Source of the DNA: Teratosphaeria epicoccoides
Taxonomy: Eukaryota; Ascomycota; Dothideomycetes; Mycosphaerellales; Teratosphaeriaceae
DNA: 64,000 nucleotides
NCBI GenBank assembly: GCA_021401465.1
Contig: JADDMT010000075.1
Span: 62,001 to 126,000 of the forward strand
Direction of reading: 5' to 3'
A program made the translations under genes and the position numbers. Below, one piece after another: positions 11,601-20,328 of the stretch; within the stretch, counting starts at the first letter, position 1, and each line of letters opens with the position of its first letter. The notes under the pieces are model-generated. The model saw only the letters and a program-made list of their open reading frames with translations. It was not told the DNA's origin and made no database searches.

Positions 11601-13646
11601 TAGTACCTGATTGCCTTCTAGTCGCGGAAGATGCAGGGCGCTAAGCTTAACTACGAGACTTACGACTAAGAGCTTTTGGCTATTATTAACGGCTTTAAGG
11701 AGTACCGACACTACCTCGAAGGCGTAGTGCACCCTATTAAGGTGCTTACTAACTATAACAACCTTCGCGGCTTCATGGGCGTGAAGCAGCTAAGTAGTCG
11801 GCAAGCAAGGTAGGCGACTTTCCTCGCTAGCTTTGACTTCGTTATCTAGCATCGTTCCGGAAAGACGAATCCGGCCGACAGTCCTTCGCGACGACCGGAC
11901 TACGACACCGGGGAAGAGAGTAACTAACAGCTTCTCCCTACGCTACAAACGAAGCTTGTAGTTTAGGGCGGCGATCCGTCGTTAGCTCCTCTTGTAGGCC
12001 GACTGCAGGTCTAATAGGGCCTCACAGCCTCCGCTAGTAACGAACTCTCCTATCTAGTAGTTGTAGCGACTGTGTCTAGCTCGATCCATGCGGTAGTTAA
12101 CTAGCTCACATGCAGTAAGCATGTAATGTCTAAAGAACCCTTTAAAGAAGTCTCGAGACTTATTCAGCAGTTACAAGAGCGAGAACTAGAGTTGATTAAT
12201 GAGGGTGTAGCCCTCTAGGACACCGCAGGCAGTCTGAAGTACTAGACCAAGTCGGGCGATTTGTAGTACTTTGACAATAGGCTCTACGTACCTGCCGACT
12301 ACGTACTCCGTTCGCAGCTCCTCTGTATTCATCATGACAATAAACTTGCGGGCCATTTTGGCGTAGAGAAGACAAACGCACTTCTCGGACGCAAATACTA
12401 GTAGCCTACGCTAGAACAGGATGTCTCTGACTATGTCAAATCCTGCTAGACGTGCCAGATTAGCAAATCTCGGCGCTATCGCCCCTACGGCAATGCTTAG
12501 GCGCTCCTACTACTAGAGAGGCCATAGCAAGACTTGACCATAGATTTCATTACTAATTTGCTACTAGCAAAGTAGAAAGGCGATGTGGTTAATGCTGTCC
12601 TTATAGTAGTCAACTAATACTCGAAGATGAATATCTTCATCCTATGTATGAAAAAGTGTACAAGCGGCGAGCTTGTACAGCTACTTCGCGACGAAGTCAT
12701 ATAGCGCTTCGGTGTCCCCCGAAGTATCCTATCGGATCGAGGTTCTGTCTTTACTAGTAAATACTAGCAAGAATTTGTGTTTAAGGCGCGTGTCAAGTAC
12801 CGCCTAAGTATAGCATTCTATCTACAGACTAATGGTCAGACTAAACGTATGAACTAGACTCTTGAGTAGTACCTTTAGTGCTACTACGCTAAGAACCAGG
12901 ATGCCTAGGCCGACGCAATTCCTATGGCGGAATTTGCAGTTAATAACAGCGTGCATACTACTATGCGCATGTCGCCATTTTAGATTCTTTATGGCTTTAA
13001 TCCGGAAATACACCTAGAACTGCCTCGGGACGAGTCTTCTAAGGAGAGGGTACTAGCTGCCGCGGAATTAGCGCGGCGTATGCGCGAGGTACATTCGGTG
13101 CTAATAGAACACTAGAAAAAGGCCTCAGAATCCCAGATTAAACATAATAACACCCGTGCTAAACCGATGTAGTACGCAGTTAGTACGAAGGTGTTACTGT
13201 CGACGAAGAATCTCAAGCTGAAACTTCCGAGCAAGAAGATGACGCCAAGGTTCGTCGGACCCTTCCGGATACGCGACGCGATAGGCTCGCAGGCGTACCG
13301 GCTATCGTTGCTATCGTCGTATCGTGTGCATGACGTCTTCTACGTATCTCTACTCGAACCATAGGTATAGCGCGAGGGCGAAAAGCCCGCGGACCCGATG
13401 CTAGTAGCAGAAGAGAACGAAGAGTAGGAAGTCGAGGGTATTAAGGACAGTATGCGGCGCAAGGGCGCAACGTACTATCTAGTGAAGTAGAAAGGATACC
13501 TACCTAAGTACACATAATAGGTTCCGGCCGAAGACTGCAAGAACGCTCCGGAAGCTATTCATGAATTCGAAGAGCGGAGGAGGCATAAGCAGGGCTTAAG
13601 AAGGTCGATTCGTAGGAAGATAAGGGTTCCGGAGCAGAATTCTTGA
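8682..13646 (+). pseudogene. gag-pol polyprotein remnant with C-terminal chromodomain, right chromovirus copy
   Basis: One frame runs from ATG 8682 to TGA 13644-13646, about 1654 codons, with gag and pol fused and no frameshift. I read about 60-70 internal stops, almost all TAG or TAA at places where Gln or Trp fits. Domains in order: acidic gag start and capsid (about 8682-9780); CCHC knuckle near 9848 with its His and third Cys both changed to Tyr; protease region (about 10000-10400); reverse transcriptase with intact YLDDILVYS near 11070-11100; RNase H (about 11500-11850); integrase with its zinc site and core (about 12100-13100), where the catalytic Glu of the NGQTE motif reads Lys; and a chromodomain (about 13430-13560) whose Trp codons are TAG. 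The product would have been a nuclear-targeting chromovirus polyprotein; it is dead now. Confidence 0.92.
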
Positions 13647-13786
13647 CATGTGTATGTAGCGCACGACACGCGAAGCGACAACGAGAAGCAAACGCCCTAC
13701 TCATACATCATTGATGCCTAAAGGCACACCTAGAATAAACCTAAGAAGAACAAGAGACATGCTCGGATTAGCTTTGTAGCTAATGC

Positions 13787-15283
13787 TTAGCGACTACTAG
13801 TTAGGGGCTTCCTAACCGAACCCGAAGCAGGAGAGTCTTTCTTGTTACGGTCCGCTAGGGACTGCCTACTCGCACGGGGTCTACTAAACACCCCAAAGCG
13901 ACTATAAGTAACGGGGGTAGTAACGCCACGAAGAGAGGCTAGCATCTTCTTCTTTAGTAGGTTGCGAGGGAGCTCGTCTTCAGAGCCTATAGTAGCTAGA
14001 GAACTAGCGACACCCTTACCGCGCCTAGTCGCGACGACTACCTCATCCTTAGCATTAGAAGGCGAAGAGACTCGAGCGTGCTTGCGGCTGTCGCGCTCGG
14101 CCCTTAAGATCATCTTGCGCTTCTTGACACAAGTGTCGACTACATTATCGGACTTAGTGTCTCCCTTAGGCGTAACTAGTACGGTAACACTACGGCGCGA
14201 AGGGATCATGTTAGGACCGAAGGTATCCTGAACGTCGTCATCCTCCTCATCCTTAAAGATCTGGCCTAGAGGCTTGTGCCTTAGCGTCTTGACAGACGTA
14301 GTGCGGGTCGCAAGCGGGGAAGGCTCGGCTTCCTTGTCGCTAACCTTAATTTCGGCCCTAGCCCTCTTCTTCTTCTTAGACAGTAGCGTCGAGGCGGCGT
14401 AGGCGGCGGCGCTACAATGAGTTAGCTGTACGCACGCGACAGGATTCGAGTAAGTAACTTACGGCTTAGTCCTCGGGACCGGCTTAGAGGCAGGCTGCCT
14501 CTCGGTATGGCGCTAGGGCGTAGCCTTAGCGGCAGGAGCGGTAAATTGCTTGATGACCTTCTTGCGGATCATCCGCGTCTTAAAGTCATCGTTAATAGAG
14601 GCAAGGGCCCCGAGTTGCTAACGCTGACAGCTAGTCGGATATTTCTCGACGCTAACGTTAGCCTAGCGGAGAAAGTTAGCATTCATACTCGGAGGGTACC
14701 TGTACTATATACGTACTATAGCGAAGGTCTCGACCCTAACAGTTAGCACCTTCAAGATCTTCTAGACTAAGTCTGCGATTAGACCTAGACAAACGTTTTC
14801 GCCTGTTAGCAGAGAGTCGAAGCGAACGCTGCCATAAGAACGGTTAGCAGTCGCGGTGAAGCACGAGAGGGCGCCAAGCAGGTAGGCGAGTACCTCGCGG
14901 TACTTAGCCTGTAGCCTGTTCATAGTCAGAGTACCTTTGGCAATCCCCTCGTCGCGCGCACTCTAGAAGTCATCGATGTTACGGCAGAGCTAGTTGTACT
15001 CGCTATACACCTCTTTAGGGAGGTCTTGGCATTTTTGATGCTTGCTATTATAGTTGACATAATTGCGGTAGACACTGCCCTTATTAAACCCGCTAACGTA
15101 GATCTCGGCTACGCTTCGGTTAGTATAAGTCACGCATACCTCGCGGGTAGGGGACGCCTTACTAACACGCGGAGGAGAGATGTGTGCAGCTTAGCTACTA
15201 AGGTTGTCAAGGCATCGTCGACATAAGCGACAATCGCGGGCAGAGCGAGTAGCGTTAAACTTAGTCTGCAGCACATGAGCTAT
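13787..15283 (-). pseudogene. Antisense accessory gene of the retrotransposon (right copy), intron-containing, unknown function
   Basis: This is the mirror of 592-2088. It runs convergent to gag-pol, whose stop at 13646 is 140 bp from the end of this frame. The intron is kept at 14462-14412 with the same GTAAGT donor, CTAAC branch and TTGTAG acceptor. The start codon has become ATA (position 15283) and several TAG codons interrupt the frame, so this copy is inactive. The charged C-terminal 140 residues (14209-13787) remain open and align residue by residue with the left copy, apart from changes such as Ala to Thr/Val that C/T and G/A transitions explain. Confidence 0.7.
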
Positions 15284-16067
15284 TATAGCTAAGACAGGTT
15301 AATTGATCTTGATTAATTAATTGAAGAAGAAGGAGCTCTAGTACAGACCCGCAGACACGGCAAGGCGCAAGCTAAGCGAAGTAGGAGTAGAGGTCGATGT
15401 TAGTGTCTTAGAACAGGGAAGTTTAGGGAGCGACGAGGTTTTTATACCCTCTGATAGCCCCCCTGTTGCCTACCGCAACTGTTAAGCTAGTGACTCGAAC
15501 TACATGCGCAGAGTACCTGCCTTTAGTTGACTTATAAGGGGACCGAATAATGCAATAATAGATAACGCGGCTATCACGCATGTGCGCCGACCGCACTCGT
15601 GCTAGCCTACTAGCATGGAAATGTAGCGAGGCCCGCGCTAGGAGCGCGCTCCTGCCGTTTCGAGCGGCGCGCGCAGAGCGTCCGCGCACTTTCCTACTAC
15701 CCTGAGGTTCTGCGACACGTTCTTCACAGTCACGACTAAATAGGGACAGCCAAGCTACTTAGCGAGGCCGGCGCGCATGCTCGCCCTATAATTTTAAGGA
15801 TTAACTAAAGTACGTACTTGTGGTTTCCTGATATCTTGATCTGCATGTAAAGCAAAGGTATTACGAAGCTGCCTAACATGTAACAGATTAAAACCCGCCC
15901 GAGTTAGTAGCCTCTGCCCTGTACTCGCTGCGAAGGTGTTAAGGTATACGCATAACACATGTTACGCAGGCTATCTACCTATTTACCCTTGCGTAGTGTA
16001 AGCATGCTATATCCTGTACCCTATATGTTCCGCGTGCGTCACTTAGTAAGGCTAGGGACATCCTCAT

Positions 16068-16081
16068 AGGAGGAGGGGCAG
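16068..16081 (+). other. Polypurine tract priming plus-strand DNA synthesis
   Basis: AGGAGGAGGGGCAG ends exactly one base before the 3' LTR begins at 16082, the usual position for the plus-strand primer of an LTR element. Confidence 0.7.
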
Positions 16082-16441
16082 TGATACGGTTGATACTAGG
16101 GGACCATTTAAACCGCATGGGTTCTAATAGCCGCCCTTAGCATGTAGTGACCCTGCTACATATAGTAAGGGGGTCCTTCGTACATACATTAGCTTGTATG
16201 TCGTCTAAGTAGGATTAGTTGTCAACGTAGGACGCCCCTACGTCGCTGACCCTACGGTACCCCTACGGGGTTAGGCTCAGACATGCTTTCCCTAATTGAG
16301 GAGCGTCAGGGGTTATAAGCACCCTTAGCGCTACCTCTGCGATAAGCAGAAAGCAGCGCTGTCTTGTACCTACTAAAAGGTCGGATTACTCTGTCACACT
16401 GCGAGATATTTTCATATCATATAGCACATACATCTATATTA
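16082..16441 (+). repeat. 3' LTR of the right retrotransposon
   Basis: 360 bp, same length and ends as the 5' LTR at 8273. The next 5 bp, CCCCT, repeat those before the 5' LTR, and the following 16 bp complete the older copy's LTR, which fixes this boundary. Confidence 0.92.
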
Positions 16442-16446
16442 CCCCT
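16442..16446. repeat. Right target-site duplication of the right element (CCCCT)
   Basis: This is the second copy of the 5-bp duplication. It abuts 16447-16462, the displaced LTR tip of the older element. Confidence 0.85.
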
Positions 16447-16462
16447 AGTATTAACCGTATCA
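16447..16462 (-). mobile_element. Displaced 16-bp LTR tip of the older chromovirus copy
   Basis: AGTATTAACCGTATCA is the reverse complement of the LTR start (TGATACGGTTGATACT, with one transition). It supplies exactly the bases missing from the LTR fragment that stops at 8272. The old element therefore ended at 16462, and 16463 begins its flanking DNA. Confidence 0.85.
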
Positions 16463-17160
16463 CTTATTAATAGTAAGCGCCTTTACTATGTCTAGATCTT
16501 TACATGCTACCTTTACCTCTAATAACGCCCTCTGTAGCGCCTATAGCTTATATAAGTTATCTAGATACTTGCTAGCTAAGATTAAATCTTATAATGACTT
16601 TACTAACTTATCTTCTATTACCTTAGTCTACTAGATAATAACTTTCTTATCTTTATCCTTCTTAATACTACCTTCTTCTAATTCTTTAGTTATAGGAAGA
16701 ACTAGAGATATCCTACATACTACTAGTATTAATATCTATAACTACTTTATAATCTTTGTAGCTAGTATCTTGTCTTTATCTACCTTCTTTTAAATACGCT
16801 TTAGCTTTAACATAACTGTTACTAGACTTAGAGATGTAGTAACTTAATTAGCTGCAGCTATAGTAGTAATACTAGCCTATACTAGCGTAGATTGTAGCTA
16901 AGAGAGTATAGTAATTAATTGATTAGTAGCTATTACTAAGGGCAAAGCTCCTTATAACAGATTAGATAGTAATTTATTACTAGCCTATAACTAAGGATCT
17001 AGGAGCATATGCTTAGCTAGTGTAGTACTACTACTATATAGCGATTAATAGAAAGGAAGAGTCTGCAAGCGCTAGCTAGCTACACTAGCGTTAATATTAA
17101 TTATCAGATAAGCTATAGTTAATAGTATGATAGTATTAAGTCAATAATCCTACTACTAAC
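16463..17160. repeat. AT-rich, RIP-like degraded repeat of unknown origin
   Basis: About 700 bp very rich in TA, CTA and TTA with few CA dinucleotides and no long open frame. The minus strand translates in patches to Lys-rich, helix-like segments (roughly 16480-16800) broken by TAG codons, so it may be the end of a mutated transposon ORF. I cannot assign a family. Confidence 0.5.
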
Positions 17161-17164
17161 AACA

Positions 17165-17310
17165 CTAGCTGAAGTCAAGATTGCGATTCTTGGCGCGCCT
17201 CGGCATTAACCGAGCACACCGCGATTGCGACTGCGATTAGAATCGCTAGTAATAGCTATAAAGGCGCTAATTACAATCGCGCCGCCGCGATTGACGACCG
17301 CGATTGAGGC
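17165..17310. repeat. Cluster of GCGATT / AATCGC motifs
   Basis: At least five GCGATT and two AATCGC copies lie in about 145 bp, together with the short inverted repeat CTCGG-CATTAA-CCGAG near 17198. The block is GC-rich, unlike the AT-rich repeat beside it, and could be the subterminal part of a DNA transposon. It separates the repeat block from the first gene. Confidence 0.4.
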
Positions 17311-17517
17311 AACCGAAAGGGCCCTAAGACGGCGCAGGTCTAGATCGAATGGGAGCACTGTAGCATGTTCGGTAGAGCTGAGATAGCCTGTGTGTTAGGC
17401 GAGTGACAGCCGAGGCGATTGAAGGTTCAATGCTGTCATCTCCACCAGAAGTTCATCTTCGCCCTTTCATCATGTTTCCCCTTCACACGAGGACAGCCAG
17501 CCTAGTCAGTCCGCATC

Positions 17518-18852
17518 ATGACGAAATTGAGTGAAGCGAAGCGCTGGAATCAGCCCTGGGATACTCCAGATCCGGACCAGTGGACTGCGTACCAACGAGA
17601 GATCTATTCGTGCTTCCGCAGGCCGCTGTTCTCGACCAAACCTGCGGAATGGGAATCTCTAGCACGCGAAAAGGTACCGCCCGAGAACTTTGGCTATGTC
17701 TTCGGTTCAGCAAGCAACGCTGCGACATGCGCTGCGAACCGAGCAGCCTTTGATCGTTACAGGCTACGGCCGCGGATGCTGGTCAATGCTACTCGCCGAG
17801 ATGTGAGTGTGGAGCTGTTCGGCGAGAAGTACAATAGCCCTTTGCTTGTTGCTCCCGTAGGCGTGCAGAACATCATGCACAGCGATGCCGAGGAGGCGAC
17901 TGCAAAGGCGTGCCAGAAACTCAAGGTGCCTATGGTCTTGTCCACCGCTGCCACAAGAACGATTGAGCAAGTCGCAATTGCCAATGGTGACAGTCCTCGA
18001 TGGTTCCAATTGTATTGGCCGAAGCCGCAGGAAGAAGCGATCACCGGCAGTCTCCTCAATCGTGCCAAGGCCAATGGATACAAAGTCCTTGTTGTAACGT
18101 TAGATACCTTCACGTTAGCCTGGCGACCAGAGGATCTGGATCATGCATACTTGCCTTTCTTGTGGGGTGACGGATGTCAGATCGGCCACTCTGACCCTGT
18201 CTTCAACGAGCGCTTCCAAGAGATGGAAGCTGAAGACACGCGAACGGCAAGCGAGAAGTTTAAAGAGGCTTGGGACATGTTGAAGCGGCCAGGAACCCCT
18301 TGGGGTGCCCTCAGAGTTTTGACCAACGCCTCGATACTGAAAAGATCTCGCGCGTGGCTTGATATCATGAACTCTGGCACGTATCGTGAATGGCAACACT
18401 TGAAAATCCTGAAAGACCTCTGGGATGGCCCAATCGTCCTGAAGGGCATCCAGACCGTCGAAGATGCTCGCAAAGCAGCTGAGTATGGCATGGACGGCAT
18501 CATTGTCTCTAATCACGGGGGTAGACAACTGGACGGAGCTATCGCTTCCTTGGATGCACTGGCAGAGATTGGCGCCGATGAGGCTATCAAGCAATCAGGC
18601 ATCACGCTGCTCTTCGACAGCGGCATTCGCACTGGAAGTGATGTGCTGAAAGCCATTGCTTTGGGCGCAAAGGCTGTGCTCGTAGGCCGTCCATACATGT
18701 ATGGGCTCGCCATTGGAGGCCAGGCTGGCGTTGAGCATGTGTTGAGGTGTCTTTTGGCGGATACAGATAACATGCTCGCTAATGCTGGGAAGAGATCGTT
18801 GAAAGAAATGAGCAGGGACGACTTGCAGATTCGCGCGGAGTCAAAGTTGTAG
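17518..18852 (+). CDS. FMN-dependent alpha-hydroxy-acid oxidase (lactate 2-monooxygenase / L-lactate oxidase-like)
   Basis: Single exon, 444 aa. This family oxidises 2-hydroxy acids such as lactate using FMN. The TIM-barrel shows LVAPVGVQ near residue 105, STAATRTIEQ near 141, FQLYWP near 163, the FMN-phosphate lysine segment VLKGIQ near 308, the catalytic base in SNHGGRQLDG (His333, substrate Arg336) and the flavin-binding DSGIR...GAKAVLVGRP near 367-390. The N-terminus starts WNQPWDTPDPDQW and has no signal peptide, so a cytosolic enzyme is likely; there is no cytochrome b5 domain, so it is not a CYB2-type lactate dehydrogenase. The ATG chosen opens the conserved protein and lies about 200 bp from the degraded repeats. 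Base composition is ordinary and shows no RIP. Substrate preference cannot be read from sequence alone. Confidence 0.9.
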   Translation: MTKLSEAKRWNQPWDTPDPDQWTAYQREIYSCFRRPLFSTKPAEWESLAREKVPPENFGYVFGSASNAATCAANRAAFDRYRLRPRMLVNATRRDVSVELFGEKYNSPLLVAPVGVQNIMHSDAEEATAKACQKLKVPMVLSTAATRTIEQVAIANGDSPRWFQLYWPKPQEEAITGSLLNRAKANGYKVLVVTLDTFTLAWRPEDLDHAYLPFLWGDGCQIGHSDPVFNERFQEMEAEDTRTASEKFKEAWDMLKRPGTPWGALRVLTNASILKRSRAWLDIMNSGTYREWQHLKILKDLWDGPIVLKGIQTVEDARKAAEYGMDGIIVSNHGGRQLDGAIASLDALAEIGADEAIKQSGITLLFDSGIRTGSDVLKAIALGAKAVLVGRPYMYGLAIGGQAGVEHVLRCLLADTDNMLANAGKRSLKEMSRDDLQIRAESKL

Positions 18853-19150
18853 ACCGCCCCACACAATAGCTTTGGGGAAAATGATGGTGATGAGAGCGGC
18901 GAAGACCGAGTATTCGAGGCATGAAGCCCTGATCCATGAGCGAATCTGACATCCGAGTCTTCAGCTCACGCGAGTCTCGCCCCGCTCCGTGTGTTTCTCT
19001 CCAAGAGGAGGTCAAATCGTGCGACGATTGATTTCGCACATGCAACGACACATCACGCACCCGGAGACACTCGCCAGATTTAGGATGCTAATCGACACTT
19101 GGCTTTGACCACTTTATCATTGACCTGTTCACCGGCAAGACGTTGCAGCC
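18853..19150. other. Intergenic region
   Basis: About 300 bp with no convincing gene; only short overlapping frames in several phases. Confidence 0.5.
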
Positions 19151-19897
19151 GTGGTCAAGCACAAACGCAAACTGCGCCAAGGCAGTACCTCAGGGACGAA
19201 ACGGCAGAAGCTAAGATCCGACTTCCTGACGCTGCCAGCCGAGCTCCGGGAGTACATCTATGGCCTCTGTGCCGTCGATCACATGGCATGCGTCACGCCA
19301 AGAACCAAAGGCGAGCTCGTCAGCGAGTCTCCGATGTTGTCAGTCAGCAGACAAGTTGCGCCTCGAGTACAAAGGCCCGCTTTACCATGGAGCTCTCATC
19401 TGCAATCGTGGTGCATTCCGACTTTGCGCAAGTCGTCAAATTCTCTAACACACTATAAAATACCGAGCTCAGGGCTCGCACGCCGCAAGACCTGCAAAAG
19501 ACCACTAAGAAGCAGTCCGCACATTCTGCGGTCGACCGCAAGCGCTGGATCGAGTTGCATGTGACCAACAAGTGCCCACGCAGCTCAGAAGGTCTGCAGC
19601 GCTGGGCTAATATTTCGCCACGAGAACCCAGTGAAGGAGGGCGCTCGAATCGATGCGTCGCACTTGATCGAACACTCAGTACCGGGCGGCCGGTACAAAT
19701 GTCGTGCAGCCCAGGCGCTCTGGTCCCTCTACGACCTTTTGTGACACGTCGCGAAGACTCTTCAAAACGGCATCGAGAACTCCACAAAAGAAAAGGGCAG
19801 GCTGTGGCGCGGACTGAAGAAGATCAGAGAGGCTTTTCGACAGGAACTGTTACGACGACAGGCGGAGAGCCGATCGTTGGAGCGGACTGGAGAATAA
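19151..19897 (+). pseudogene. 2EXR/F-box-like domain protein, frameshifted
   Basis: The first frame contains FLTLPAELREYIYGLC (about 19224-19270), the signature of fungal 2EXR/F-box-like proteins, then PMLSVSRQV near 19333. From there the family-like sequence jumps frame: RLEYKGPLYHGA continues in a second frame (about 19362), and HSDFAQVVKFSNTL, one TAA, NTELRARTPQDLQ and WIELHVTNKCP continue in a third (19410-19590). A last segment, RLWRGLKKIREAFRQELL (about 19800-19860), ends at TAA near 19895. At least two frameshifts and two stops make this a decayed gene. No GT-AG pair I could find repairs all the breaks. Family function is poorly defined; such genes are often expanded and lineage-specific. 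Confidence 0.6.
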
Positions 19898-20328
19898 CCA
19901 CCCATAGCCCACCGAGCTGTCCCCTATCTGCTTGTCGAGCTGGATCGGGAGAAGCCAAGGCAGGTTTGGGATCCATGGTCAAGAAGCATCGCATGCCTCA
20001 CGGCCACCTGGTTTGAGGAGCGTGTCTGACGACGGAAAACGCGACGCAGTATGGTTGTATGAGCCTGAGACATCTGGGGTCATCGAGCAGAGTAAGGGAA
20101 GGGTGAGTGATGGAATGGAGTGTTCTGCTATCCTGGGGACAGCGTGCAGCATCGCAGACAAAACGGACGGAGGACGGCAACGGTACTAGCCTAGTAGAAA
20201 CACCCGGGGCACTTTGTGGATCTGACACAGCTTCGTCATAGCAGTATTGCCCTCTGGAATGGCTGACGTTGATCCCGTCAGAGACTGCGGAACTGCCTGA
20301 TTTTCCCAGTTGGCAGTGGCAACACATC

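Larger units (their letters stand above)
8273..16441 (+). mobile_element. Complete Ty3/gypsy chromovirus LTR retrotransposon, right copy (8169 bp)
   Basis: Structure: 5' LTR 8273-8632, gag-pol 8682-13646, an accessory gene on the opposite strand 15283-13787, polypurine tract 16068-16081, 3' LTR 16082-16441. It is flanked by the 5-bp direct repeat CCCCT (8268-8272 and 16442-16446), the target duplication expected of Ty3-type integrases. The insertion split the LTR end of the older copy. I could not match a tRNA primer-binding site just after the 5' LTR. The element is RIP-damaged and not autonomous. Confidence 0.93.

Noticed and set aside
16082..16462. A 3' LTR or MITE with 21-bp terminal inverted repeats (TGATACGG...CCGTATCA)
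   Set aside because: The apparent right repeat is the 5-bp target duplication CCCCT plus the displaced 16-bp tip of the older LTR; the 5' LTR lacks it.
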